DNA of 64,000 nt from Colius striatus (taxonomy: Eukaryota > Chordata > Aves > Coliiformes > Coliidae). Numbering within the stretch: position 1 is the first letter of the stretch; every line of letters begins with the position of its first letter. The translations under genes were made by a program, and so were the position numbers. The notes under the pieces were generated by a model. The model saw only the letters and a list, made by a program, of their open reading frames with translations. It did no database searches and was not told where the DNA came from. Below, one piece after another: positions 50,280 through 61,755 of this stretch. The stretch is from contig NC_084776.1 in assembly GCF_028858725.1 (NCBI RefSeq), positions 4,712,001 through 4,776,000 of the forward strand, in the 5' to 3' direction.

Positions 50280-50360
50280 CAAAATAACTGGAACTCCCAT
50301 TGCATTCAGTAGGGGATTTGTTTGCATAATATAGAAGAGGAATTTGGTCCTTATTATAAA
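50280..50360 (+). repeat. Ancient dispersed repeat fragment, unnamed
   Basis: ggaactcccattgcattcag, then taggggatttgtttgc and gaatttggtcc, resembles the same degenerate sauropsid repeat phrase (gagctcccattgacttcagt ... aggatttggccc) as the stretch at 9755-9825. Pattern recognised from memory; family not named. Confidence 0.45.
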
Positions 50361-50629
50361 ATGTACCAGTGTATTATGCAGTATCTATTTCCCCCTGGAG
50401 AACTGGTAGCACAGTAGCATGGTGGGCTCACTTTCTGAGCTCAGCTCCCACAACATGGCCCCTATGGGAATATTCCATGAGATAACTCTCCTTTCCTCTT
50501 CCTTCCACGTATCATTTTTTTACACCAGCATAAATGTGTAGCTTTCATGATGACTGCACTGATCCAGACCTGCAGCTGATAGCGAGCCAGCCCTGTGAGC
50601 AAGGGGAGGTGTGCTGATTCATGCAAAGC

Positions 50630-50725
50630 AATACTTGACTCAGCTTCAGTGGAACTGCTCTTGATTTACACTGGTGCAAAAGAACCTGGAAGGAGGTCTA
50701 AGGACAGCAGGATTTGGCCCAGACT
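50630..50725 (+). repeat. Ancient dispersed repeat fragment, unnamed
   Basis: Contains ttcagtggaactgctcttga, then tttacactggtgcaaaag and gcaggatttggcccagac, the clearest copy in the window of the degenerate family with a TTTACACTGGTG core. Confidence 0.55.
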
Positions 50726-53644
50726 GACCTTCTTATAAAGTAAACCACAAAAAGTCTGTGCGTTTAGCTTAAAATCTGCTTAATAAAATACTACGGTTCA
50801 CAGTACTAAGGTAGATGAGTGCTACACCAATGACTTTCTGTAAGGTTAGAGCAAGTTCACATAGCTTTTCCAAGAAAGAAAATGAAAACAACACTAAACA
50901 TTAAAAAACCCCTCATTATTTGACAGGCAAAGTAGATTTTCTGAAGCCTAGTGACAGGAAAACTTAGTAACACATCACACTTTCATAGGACGACTGGTTT
51001 AAAGGCTAAATCTTGCCCAAGATACTGTGGTGTGAAAAGGCTGAGGAAGATATTCTGGCCTGGCTCTTACTTCACCCCAAAAGCCCAGTATGACAGACAG
51101 CTAGTGAGGGCTCATAAACATGAGTTCTGAGGAGAAATGGTCTCTGAGCTGGTAAGATCTGCACAGCTTTCAACAAGAGGTGAGGCCTGCTCCAAAGCCA
51201 ATCTAATCAACAAAACACCTCCTAGTGATTTTGCAAATGCCTACTTAGAAGAGAGGGCTGGAGCTGGTAAGAGCACAAAAGAGGGATGAACTGCAGAGCA
51301 AAGCACACAGTCGCACACTGCCTGCCTTGCCCTGGGTTTTTGCAAAGAATATACTGGGCCAACAGCTCTGCTTCTCACTTCTGGGCATGATTTAGCCTTA
51401 TGAATTCTACTTCATGGAATCAAAAGATAAATTGTACTTACAAATACAGTATTCTAGCTATTGAATGTTTCTCTGTAGTGAAAGAGACCCAACCTGATAA
51501 AATCTCCGTTGTCTGAAAATTCAAGGCCTCTTTACTAAAAATACTTTTTGCTGATGGCAAAGTTCAACACCTCAGAGAAATTCAGAGTAAGTTTCCAAGC
51601 TGGATGAGATATTTTCAAATACACTATAACCTTGTTGTTTGTAAGGCTGTGTTGAAGTTTTACATAACAGTCATGAGCCATGCATTTAAACACTTTTAAA
51701 AGAGTTGACCAGCAACTTAATGCATTTCTTTATACCATAGAGAATTTAAAGATGCACCATCTCTTTCCAAAACACTCTAAACATAAATATTCAGGATAAA
51801 ATATTCCATCTTCCCCCTCTAATGTCTGTATTTAAAAATATTAATGTATAGATTTCTCTCTGTGTGCTCTTACTGTATAGAAAATCCAACTGCTAATTGA
51901 TATCTAAAGGGAAAAAACTAATACAAGCCTGGGAAAGAAATCCTTGAGACACTGGCTTCTTGGGGCAAAGTGTCCATGGACAGACTGCCTTGCAGATGCA
52001 AGGAATTTTGTGTGTAAACCTTGCAGTTACCTGTATCTTGCTTCCTAGCAGCAGGAACAGGAAAGTTTTAGACCGTAGGAGATATGGTTCACTTTTTCTC
52101 TCTTCCTGTGGAGTCAATAGTATTCAAGCACTATATTCTTTTCCAGTCAGTCCAAGTCATGCCTGGAAGTAGGAGGGACTGAGTTCAGCCCAGGTGAAAA
52201 TATACTCCCTGGAAAATGCAGAACAAAGGTTCTGTGGCAAGATATATGAGTAAGAGAGAGAGATATCCAGAAACTTGCAAAGCCTAAGCACCCATTTTAG
52301 AGCAGAGCTTCAGCTGACATAAGTGGGTACAGGCTGATTTGAATGAGCTGTCTGCTGGCTAATGAAATTCTAGTGTGCTGTGGGCGTTGAGCCACAGCAT
52401 TTCCCATTTCTGTGCAAGAATCCTTGGACAGGCACTCTAGCTCAACCTGGAGAAAGGGTTCCTAGTAATTAAAGCAAAAGCCTTTAAGCTCTGCTCCAAA
52501 GAGTCACTCCTGCCTTTATGGAGAGGGGAGAACAGTATTGTATTTTGCAGGATTCTTCTGAATTGCTGTAAGTGCTTGTGAAATGTGAGTGAACTTCCTA
52601 AGAGAAGCACAGAAGTATGGTTAGTATTGTGACAGTACACTACTTTCTTCTGCTTGTTTGTTTATTTGTGGGTGTTTATTATTGTTGTTTTAGGAAGCTC
52701 CTTTACTCACCCACCCACTGAATAGGTAGGGATAGAAATTTTGAACAAAGAACACATCTTCCTACCAAAAGAGAATCCAGAAGTATTTAAAGTCAGAACT
52801 ATCAATTAATACTTTGACTATTAAAGTATGTAGAAGAGGCTCAATCTAGAGATGACAGGATTAAGGAAGCACACGCCATTGGCCATCACATAAACACTGC
52901 TTCCACATAATCAGGTTAAATCAATATGGGGTAGATTGTGGCTGGCATTTGTACTCCCAGAGTCAAATTCTGTCTTAGCACAGAAGATTACAAGGAAGTC
53001 AAGCCCTTTCTACCAGCAAAGAATCCAGTGCTTTATTAGATGCATGACTACTTCTGGAAAAGTCCAGCAGCAGAAGTAGATAACAGAGATTTTTTACATC
53101 CTTATCTAACCAGCAGCATGTACCTGTTGTGCTGTAGATTTTGCTACTTCTTGCAGTCGCTGTTCTTGAAAAGCCAAAGCAAAGCAAAGTGTGTTTCATT
53201 TAGGAACATCTTGTTTTATCTCATCACTTCCTGCAAAAACATATGGCTTCAGCATATTGTTATTTTTGTTCTTCTTTTGTTCATCAATAGACAGTTTTAT
53301 GGCAGTTCTACTTAGAGGCTAAACAGATTAAGGGAGCCTGGGCTAGATGCTGGGTACTAAAAACAATGTAAATTATTTTGACTTCTGAATCTGAGCCTTA
53401 CATTGTCCCGTCTCTCTCTCCCTGGTGAAAAGCCTTCTGATAATGGACATAGTCTAATGTAACAAGCTGTTACTGCCTTCAGTGACAGTAAAACATCACT
53501 GGTTCTGTGATGTGTGAGTCAGGTTTTCCCTCTGCAGTTCCATGTGGCATGAAACATTCAATGTATGTCCTTCTAACTGCAAATTGGCACTGACACTTCT
53601 GCTCCCCCCCTGCATCTTCTCACCCACAGGAATTTTCAATGTGG

Positions 53645-53715
53645 GTCTCATTCAGACCCTGTGGAAGTGAATGGAAGTCTTTCCATCCTCACTGAGTTCT
53701 GGATCAGCTAATGAA
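53645..53715 (+). repeat. Ancient dispersed repeat fragment, unnamed
   Basis: ggaagtgaatggaagtcttt, then ccatcctcactgag and ttctggatcagc, fits the phrase order of the same degenerate family (gaagtcaatgggagtctttc ... cagtgggctttggatcagg). Confidence 0.4.
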
Positions 53716-54379
53716 TGAATATTTTTGGTACAAAAATTTAGCCTCCCTCTCCCCAAAAGAGAAATTACAAATGTAAATCCCTTATAGAAAGTTTCTGCCC
53801 TTATGTTACTGCAAAGACGCTTCTTGGCTTCCACATACTGACCAAGCATAAAATAGTGAATAACATTTATTTTTGAATTTATAGATTGAGTTCACAGGGA
53901 TTTTAATAGCACTGGGGTTATGGAAGTGCTATTTTAATAAGGACCACAGATCATGGGCCCAAATCCTTACCTTTACCTCAAGGACTTGTAAACTCAGCTA
54001 TTTAACTTGAATCTCTTTATTGGAAGTCTTAGAATGTATCCACCTGGAGGCTGAAAAATTGAAAGGTAGAAGGCTGGGCAAACATGGAGTGAGGGAATTT
54101 AACCGGCAGGAATGTGGCCTATAAAATTAAACTTCAAGAACTGTTTAAGAAAAATTAAAGCTTGTGCAACAGCTGGGGTTTCTCTCCACATTAGTTCATT
54201 TCTTAGTGACTCAAATGTTGTGATTCTCATTAATACAGATCTCAGTTTTGAGATCGTCTTCTGTAGTACTGTAACTCTCATTCTGGTTGCAAAGGACAAA
54301 CTCATGACTCGCTGTGATCTGCCTTTAGACAAATACAATGTGCTAAAACATCACCTCCACCCTCCTTATGATAGTCATA

Positions 54380-55361
54380 TTTATTGATGGCCCAAGTGAA
54401 AAAACTTAGATTCAAACTGAATCCCTAATCTGAGTTGCCAGCACACCCCAATCTCAGCCATGGTGATCAAGTACCTCTGAACTTTACAGTGAATATTCAG
54501 GAACAAAAGCAGGGGCATTTCTTTCCAATAGGTATATGAGAGTGTGGCAACATAAAAATGTGCCCTTGTGTGGTGGGCAGAAGGAAAGACGAAGCTTTGC
54601 ATCACTCTCACTCAGCCCCTGCATGTTATTCCTTCAGAACTTGGCCTCACTCTGCCTGCTTTTGACCTCAAAGCTTCACCTCCTAAACTTTTTAAATAAC
54701 TTGCTACTTGTATAATTTGAAATCCAAGCCCCTGAATAAAACCCACTGTGATAATGATGTCAGGCTCTGCCAGCGTTGACTGCATTTTCTAGATAACGAA
54801 AGAATTTCCATTTCTCTGTAAGTGACTAGAAACTCTGGGTTAACTGTGTTACCAGACCAGTTAGCACTTCAGTTATGTGCCATCTGAATCCATTCAAGAA
54901 GTCTGAAGAGTTGAAAACATTCTAGGAGATGGTGGAAAACAGGTTACTACAAGTTTAGGACACAGCCCTAACGTGAGGACACCAAGGATGTTACAGTTTC
55001 TGCCGACTTGCAGGCAGAATGACTCATGCTTAATATTTTGCATGCTCAGAGAAACATGGAACTCAAGAGGACTGCAAATCCCCATTGCTGGATTTGCAGC
55101 CACAGGTTGTTCTGTTCTGTGGTGACTGTTACCACTCTACCTGCAAAACTGCAGATGCCAATAATAATACTCACATCAGGACAGATACTCCTGCAAAACC
55201 AGAAATCTGGTGTTGAAGTCAAAAGATTGGGATGCTTTTGAGTGGCATGAGTTGCCATTTCAGGAGCTAGATTTTTTACAAGTGCTTTTCAAAAAGTATG
55301 GCCCTATGTGCATAATGCTGTCTCATGGTGGAGCAATGGGAAGCAGTGCAGAAGCCCGTGG
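54380..55361 (-). terminator. ANKFN1: Probable ANKFN1 3' UTR and poly(A) signal
   Basis: After the ANKFN1 stop the first AATAAA on the minus strand is at 54380-54385, giving a 3' UTR of about 980 bases. A second lies at 54016-54021. Which one is used cannot be told from sequence. No repeat or other gene is visible in this interval. Confidence 0.4.
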
Positions 55362-56158
55362 TTAAAGTGTGCTGCTGAAGACTTCTGAGGCAGCAGAGCT
55401 CGACTGGTCATCTGGACCCGTTATCTCTTGCATAGCATTGTGCACATCCCTGTGTTCTACAGATTGTGTGCTCGTTGCCCAGGACTTGCCATCTTCATCC
55501 AGAAATGTTGTTCTATAAGGCTCCACGAGTATCCTTTGGGCATTCTGCCTTGATTCCTCATACTTGCCTTTCCCATCTTCTGGAAGGCTGGAAGTATGAG
55601 GTAAGAAAGTGCTCCGAGACCCATCGATGGGAAGCTTTAACTGGTCACTGGAGGTAGGTTCTTGAGACAAATCTGAAGATCTCATGAGGTGCTGAGTATA
55701 CACTCCTTCAGACAGAGAGCCAGCCTGTGTCTCGCTGTGCACGCGCAGCCAGCGATGGTGCCGGCTGAAGTAGCTGTAATGTTGGTGCTTCCCTAGCTTC
55801 TTTTTTCCTAAAAAGCTCAATGGCTGCTTAGAGCTAGAGGACTTGTCTATGCTCTTTGATGTAAGCCCTGACACTGTTAGATTGCTCATATACTCTGTGC
55901 AACATTCAGCGTTGTTATCGAAAACACCACGCTCTGTCAGACCTTCTTTCAACGTCAGGCAGGGCTTCATGTCGTGCACTTGGAGAACATCGGGTGCACT
56001 GCCACCCAGGCCACTGCCTGCCTGCTGGGAGATGTCATGTGAGGAGGAGTAAATCAGGTCTAATTCTCTGGGGCTTAATGCATCACTGGAGTCATAGTCA
56101 CTGTCAGTGGGAAGGAATACTTCAGAGCAGCCTTCTTCATCAGAGCAGGGCTGGGAAT
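55362..56158 (-). CDS. ANKFN1: ANKFN1 last coding exon with stop
   Basis: A 797-base terminal exon encoding 264 residues after a split Asp codon. The acceptor is TCTTCTGCTCTCTTTGCAG|AT, a strong pyrimidine tract. Seen in order: an acidic, serine-rich patch (DSQPCSDEEG and TDSDYDSSDALSPRELDLIY, residues 1-37), a cysteine-containing middle (about 63-90), a serine run (107-110), a basic/aromatic patch (GKKKLGKHQHYSYFSRHHRW, 118-137), and a polar tail ending SSTL. No folded domain is recognisable; this is the largely disordered C-terminus of the protein. With the two upstream exons, 387 residues of ANKFN1 are in the window. The stop is TAA at 55362-55364. The exon looks intact. Confidence 0.93.
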
Positions 56159-58155
56159 CTGCAAAGAGAGCAGAAGACAAGCACTGCAGAGGAATTGCTT
56201 AACTCTTTTGTTGGGGTTTTTCTTAATTTATAATCAAATCTACAGTTCTTAAATAAGTATGTGTGCTTCCTCTCTGGCATTGTCCATGGGCCTGGGTGAC
56301 AGCAAAGACAGCAGTCAGGAAGGATGTACAGGTGTGTTAGAGAGGTGGTGGTGGAAGTAGAAGAAACAAAAAAGATTGTTATATTGAGTACTGGGAAGAA
56401 CTTGAATTGAGATTAAGATCTAAAAGGATTGTTTTTCTGTTATCTGGTGTTAACCAAATTTCATAGATACAGAGATTTAGGAGAAAGAAAAACTCTAATC
56501 CAGATTCTGTTTTTATGAAAGATGTCAATTGACCTACTCCAGATTCACACCCCTGTAAGTGTGAGTGGGGTGCAACTGTATGTGTGTGTAAGAGGCTTGA
56601 GGAAAGATGTGGACGTAGTGGAACAAAAGCTACATGTTATATATGTTGAAATCCAAAGCAGGGACACTTAATTCAAATGTGAGTTTGTTGACCAAAACTG
56701 ACACTGATACTGAAATCACTGCTGTCTTTTGGCTAGAGAAGGATCAATAAAGTAATAAATAGTGATAAATGGACAGAATGGATTGATGCTCCACTGCCCT
56801 GGGTGGTTTATATCAGATCCAAGGAAAAAAACCTGTACATTTTATACAGTGCTGACATTAACCTAGTGTAAATGACCATAGGGCACAGCAATAACGAATC
56901 AGGCCCATGCAGGACAAGATAATGCTCTAATTTACATGATGCCAGAGCTAAGGATTATTCTGCAATCATGGTCTGTAATATAGGGGAAATATAAGCTCGA
57001 GGAGAGATGCTGAGAAAGAACACCACTGTGTAACGGAGCCCAAATTATCAGTACAAAAAATGGTCAGGACACTTGTTTAATGCAGTATTTGTTGCTTTTG
57101 TTTCTACTGTTAATTTACTTGTTGCTTAAAAACAGTTCAGCAGATGATGGTTTACATTTTTCTCCAATTTGCTATTTTGTTAACAAATTAGGTGTTACTG
57201 TTGAATTTGCTTTACCTTTGTTTGCTGTGATCTATTTCTTTCATCAGTTTAATTTTTCAGCTGTACAGAGAAGCAATAATGGTCAATGAGGTGGGTACTT
57301 ATTTATGTAGGTCTGTGTTTTAAAATGCTTGTCCACACCACAGAGAACACTGAGGTGTGTGAAAACAACTGTTAAACTGGACCATTGGCACTAAAATTTG
57401 CCTTTTCTAAAGAAAGTAAGAGGAGTATAGCGAAGAATTGCTCCAAATCAGAGGAACAGTCAAAGCATGGAAAGAAAATGGCTGTAAAATTAGAGAAATA
57501 GAGGGTGACAAATGGAAACTGTGGAAAAGTCTGACTTGGATTCCAGACAAATTGTTAGAAACTATGGTGATGAATAGATAGATATGTGAGTGAAGAGAAA
57601 GGATCAATAGCTTTTGCTTAGTAATTCATGGCTCAGCAGTCTAATAAAACTCCAAACATGTGCACAATTCAAACACAGGCGTCCTTAGATTTCTGAAGAG
57701 CTTTTGACAAAGTTGTTTACCACAGGTTCTGAAGCAATCAAGCTGCAGTTTAGATAAAGCTCATAAAGCTGCCTCTGTATATTAATAGCAGTTTATTTGT
57801 GTAGATGACAACTGAAGTAGTCAGCTTTCCCTATGGATAGATTTTACTAATTCTAGACATCATGGAGAAGTCAATGATAGCACTTGTCCCTTCCAGCCTC
57901 TTCTTTAAATGATCTGGAACAGTGAGGTGGTGAAGTTGGCTGACTGATGAGCAATTATTCTGAGCAACTGAAGTGAAAATATGATTGTAAAGAGTGTAGA
58001 AGGGTACCAGGATATTGAGTGGCAATGGATTGGTAAATGGATTGTTAAAATACCTTGGCAGGTATGGGGAAAATTTACTCCTTTTATAAAAAGACATACA
58101 AGACCAAAAGTGAGTTCAAAGATTTTGCTTGATGAACAACAAAAAGTTCTCTTAC
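56159..58155 (-). other. ANKFN1: ANKFN1 last intron
   Basis: A 1997-base GT-AG intron between the last two coding exons. AT-rich, with no open frame of interest. A degenerate stretch at about 56860-56920 (tgtaaatgac... aatcaggccca) may belong to the old dispersed repeat family described in the findings. Confidence 0.85.
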
Positions 58156-58375
58156 CACTCACAGCTTTTCTCCTCTGGATTCTAGCCTCAGGTGAAGGGG
58201 GAGGTGAAGGAAGACAGTCTAGATGTGAAGAGCTTGAACTGACTTTCTTTTGAGAATGGTCTTCTGAAAGATCCACAAGCTTTTTAATGGGTAGGCCTGC
58301 TGCTGGCTGCTTGTACCTTGCATACTGCAGTGCTTCTGTGATCCATCTCATTTCCTTCCAGATCTCATCAATTTG
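58156..58375 (-). CDS. ANKFN1: ANKFN1 penultimate coding exon
   Basis: A 220-base exon: 73 codons plus one base. The acceptor is TTTTTTCTGCCACAG|CAA and the donor AGTG|GTAAGA on the minus strand. It starts in phase 0, so the upstream exon reads straight into it (...DYIQ then QIDEIWKEMR). The first 25 residues continue a helical segment (WITEALQYARYKQP); the rest is a serine- and proline-rich linker with SSSSS and LPSPPPSPEARIQRR, a likely disordered and phosphorylatable region. The leftover G joins the AT that begins the last exon to make an Asp codon, confirming the splice. Confidence 0.92.
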
Positions 58376-61300
58376 CTGTGGCAGAAAAAATGGTGAAAAA
58401 GTACAGTTAAGTCTGTGTATTAAGCATGTACTTCCTTCAAGTGCCAAAGCAGGTGTGTAGTCACTGCCAACAGAGAGGAGCATGTTTCTCTGACAGGACA
58501 CTTCACATTTAAGTGGTCTGAACTGCCTTTGGTTAGGTGCTTGTTTTCCTCCACCACTGCAGATGCTGCTTGGAATCACCAGACTCTCAAATGAGGTACT
58601 TGGTTAAGAACCTGTAGTTAGGAGGGGTGAATCCAGGCCTAGATTTTGACATGGAAAGAAAATGAAAATTGTCTATGATAGAGTGAAAAATTTGACCAGT
58701 TATTGAGCACATTTGAAAGTGGTTTCCCTCTGTACTGGAATGAAAGCAAGACTTCCTGAGCATCTTTGCAAACCCAGGATTTTGTTCAAAAGTGGAGTGC
58801 TCAGATCAATCCTAGTTTTTAACAGAATAAGAATATACCTGCAAGAAGAATATGCAAACATTGAGTGTTGAAGTGCATCAATGAGCTGAGCTGCAAGTTT
58901 CTCTCTTATGATCATTTTAATAGCATAAATCTACATTAAGACACTTCTAACTTATTCCTGTTGATGGCAATAAGAGACAAGTGCCTAAATCAATAGCAGG
59001 ATATAGCTTTAAGTATCTGTGCACAGAGGAATCGTGTTGTTTAATGCAGGCTTTCAGAGACTTTTGGTAATGGAAAACTTTTAACATCTTCAAGCAATTC
59101 AAGATCTTTGATGACTTGAGCAAATATTGCTGCAGCCATCAAATGATAGTAGTTGTGAATAAAATCTTCTTCTTCAGTATCCTTTCTAGAACTTCCCTTG
59201 TACTTCTCTCCCTACAGAAGACTCTGCATTCAAAGAAATGAGCCTTCATATTAATATTGCAGTGTTTTAGGGACGCTGCTTTACAGTTACACAAGCTGCA
59301 TTCTGCAGGAACGGGTCAGTAAATGGATAGGCAAAGGTAAGTGGTACTTTGTGCAGTGATATTATCAAAGGAAGTAACAGAGAGGTCTGTGAAATGGAGA
59401 CTGCAGACTGATGTATTCCAGGATGACTTCCCCAGCAGATAATCTTGACTGGAGATAGTTCTTCCCAAAATGTGCAAACTGTGATTTTTTTTGCCAAAGG
59501 ATGTGGCAGATGCCAGATTAGCCAGGGTAGTTCTTGATGAACTAACTGTCTGGAGACAGGAGAGCTGGGTAGATTGTTCTTTGTTTTGACCTAGTATGGC
59601 CATTTGTATGTAAAGGTGAAATCCCGACTCCAATGACATCAGTGCAAGCCTTGCCACTGAGTTAATTTGAGCTAAGAATATACACTGATAAGAATAGCAA
59701 ATGATTCAGAGATTAATTCATAATCCAACATCCTTTCAAGACTTCAGTGTAGCTCCATGAAGAGAATGCCAGTTAGCAAACCTCTCACCTATTGGATTTT
59801 GGAGGTTCTGTATTTCCTTTCTGTGATCCTCCCTCAAGCCCAAACAAAACCCATGCCGTTTAACCAAATGCAAATCCTGTTGTTTTTCTCCCTGATGCCA
59901 TTCTGCAGTGTCTCCTGGGATAATGGACCAGTCATTTCAATGAGCTGTGGCTCTTCTACAATTTAGGAATGTTGAATGCATTGTGCTATATAAACTACAG
60001 CTTCAGTTTTAGTTTCAGTGTCTGTAGGTTTCTTTCCTTGCTGGTAAAGACTCCAAGTCCCTTATCTGCTCCTTGTTTGTTTTCTTGGTTTTCTGTTTTG
60101 GGTGGTTTTTTTAATTTTTACTTTCCAGTTGCCCTCTGGCTCCTTTTCAGACTGCATTTATATAGACTGCCTTGCTCTTTACAATGTTTGGTTTGTGTAG
60201 AGACTTCAACACTGTCTTAGATCTAGGATCACACAAATGCTCTTGCGGTTTTGTGGTCACCACTGAAGATTGCGGTATGTGGTGGGCTGAGATATTTTGT
60301 GCCAATAGGTGGAATACAGCTGGTTTTCATTTGAGGGGAAACCTGACAAGGCTAATACACTGTCACAATAATTCAGCACAAAACATTGAAGTTTAGAATG
60401 TTCTCCTGTATTTTCCCAGTGTATATATGTGACTCAAACACTTTGGAGGAGAGGAGCACAGAACTGTCCATACAGTGAACTAGTATTAATAGACATAGAT
60501 TTGTTTTTGATGGGAAGGATACAAATCTTCCAAATTCTCCTGAACACTGGAGATTTTCTGAGTGTCAAGAATGGGATGATGAGAAGGAAGGAGACAACTG
60601 AGCTGGGAAAGCACAACAGAATGTTTGTCTCTGCCCCCCTGAAAAAAACCCTCTGTAGTGGGACAGGGCAACGGGCATCTGAATTCAGAACAAACAGAAA
60701 TATCATCTTGTTCATAGTTATGGAGGGCCAAATGTATTATCAATGGGATAAATGGTTACCTTGGCCCCTATTCCAACAGAAGGTTGCTTGAATACTAAGA
60801 ATATAGAGCTGTAAACTTGGCTGCACCTCACTTGTAGAAAGATCAAGCGTGTCCATTGATACACTCTGCAAAGGTCATGAGCTTTGTGTATAAATAACCA
60901 ATTGGCAGGATGGTTTGTGAAAGGACAGGGCTCGCTCTGCTGCCCAGTGGGGTGCAGTTCAAACATCCCTGAATTGAGTAGGTAAAGTCCCAATCTGGGA
61001 ATAGTACAGGAAAATCAGTGTGTGAGGGAGAGAACAAGCAAGATGGACAAGTCTGATAACATTTGTGATCCTGTGCACTGAGGGACTTAAGCAGTATCAC
61101 TGCGTGATGCTGGACAGGCTTACAGACACTTTTGGGGCCAGCTTGCCATCTTAACTGCAGAGCTGCTTTCTTCACTGTGCAATTGTTGTCCACAACCTGG
61201 TCTAAATATTCAATCTAATTTTTTAATTGGCAATTCATCATGGTGAAAAATGTCCTTGATTCACAGAGAAAACCTCTTACCCAAATGAATGCCCAGGCAT

Positions 61301-61608
61301 TGTACAAGCTTACCTCACATTAGATGGGGGGGGGGGAGTTTTACAAGCAGACTGACACGTTTCTTTATAACAGTCTAGTATATCTGTCATTTGATTTTAC
61401 CCATAAAAATCCTTGTATAAAAGCAACAACTAAGGAAATCATGTTCTGGGTTTGAATTTCATAAAAACAGAATTGCACTTTTGATACAACTGCTCTTTTT
61501 ATGATGTCTGTGAATAATTCTCCATTTAAATTTCAAATTACAGCCCTATGCAATTTTTAAGAAAGCCACCTTAAAATCTCCTTGGAATAGTCAGAAACAG
61601 ACTATTAC
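58376..61608 (-). other. ANKFN1: ANKFN1 intron
   Basis: A 3233-base GT-AG intron between the second- and third-last coding exons. It contains an 11-base G run at 61326-61336 and otherwise unremarkable AT-rich sequence; short open frames here lack coding character. Confidence 0.85.
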
Positions 61609-61755
61609 CTGTATGTAGTCTATAACTTGCTGGTGTCTTTGTTTGGCTGCAGCGACTTCACTGTCTGAAATTGCTTCCCTTAGGGACTGCTGGGTTTTCA
61701 GAGAGTCCAGCTCTATGACAGCAGAAAGGCGGCAATACAGGCTTATAAATTTTTC
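61609..61755 (-). CDS. ANKFN1: ANKFN1 internal coding exon (third from 3' end)
   Basis: A 147-base exon, 49 codons, phase 0 at both ends. The acceptor reads TTGTTACAAG|GAA and the donor CAG|GTAATA on the minus strand. The product is a helical, charged segment beginning EKFISLYCRL and ending QQVIDYIQ, with heptad-like leucine/isoleucine spacing. ANKFN1 is an intracellular scaffold-like protein with ankyrin repeats and a fibronectin III domain, related to Drosophila wide awake and known in mouse from the Nmf9 vestibular/circadian mutant; this exon lies C-terminal to those domains. Identity rests on recognition of the downstream exons plus the position next to NOG on the same strand. Confidence 0.88.

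Larger units (their letters stand above)
45311..54379. other. Intergenic downstream of ANKFN1, no gene seen
   Basis: Non-coding sequence between the orphan CpG island and the ANKFN1 3' end. It holds a 23-base near-duplicate pair (46168-46190, 46234-46256), an 18-base palindrome at 47484-47501, a MIR fragment and several old dispersed-repeat fragments. Confidence 0.65.
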
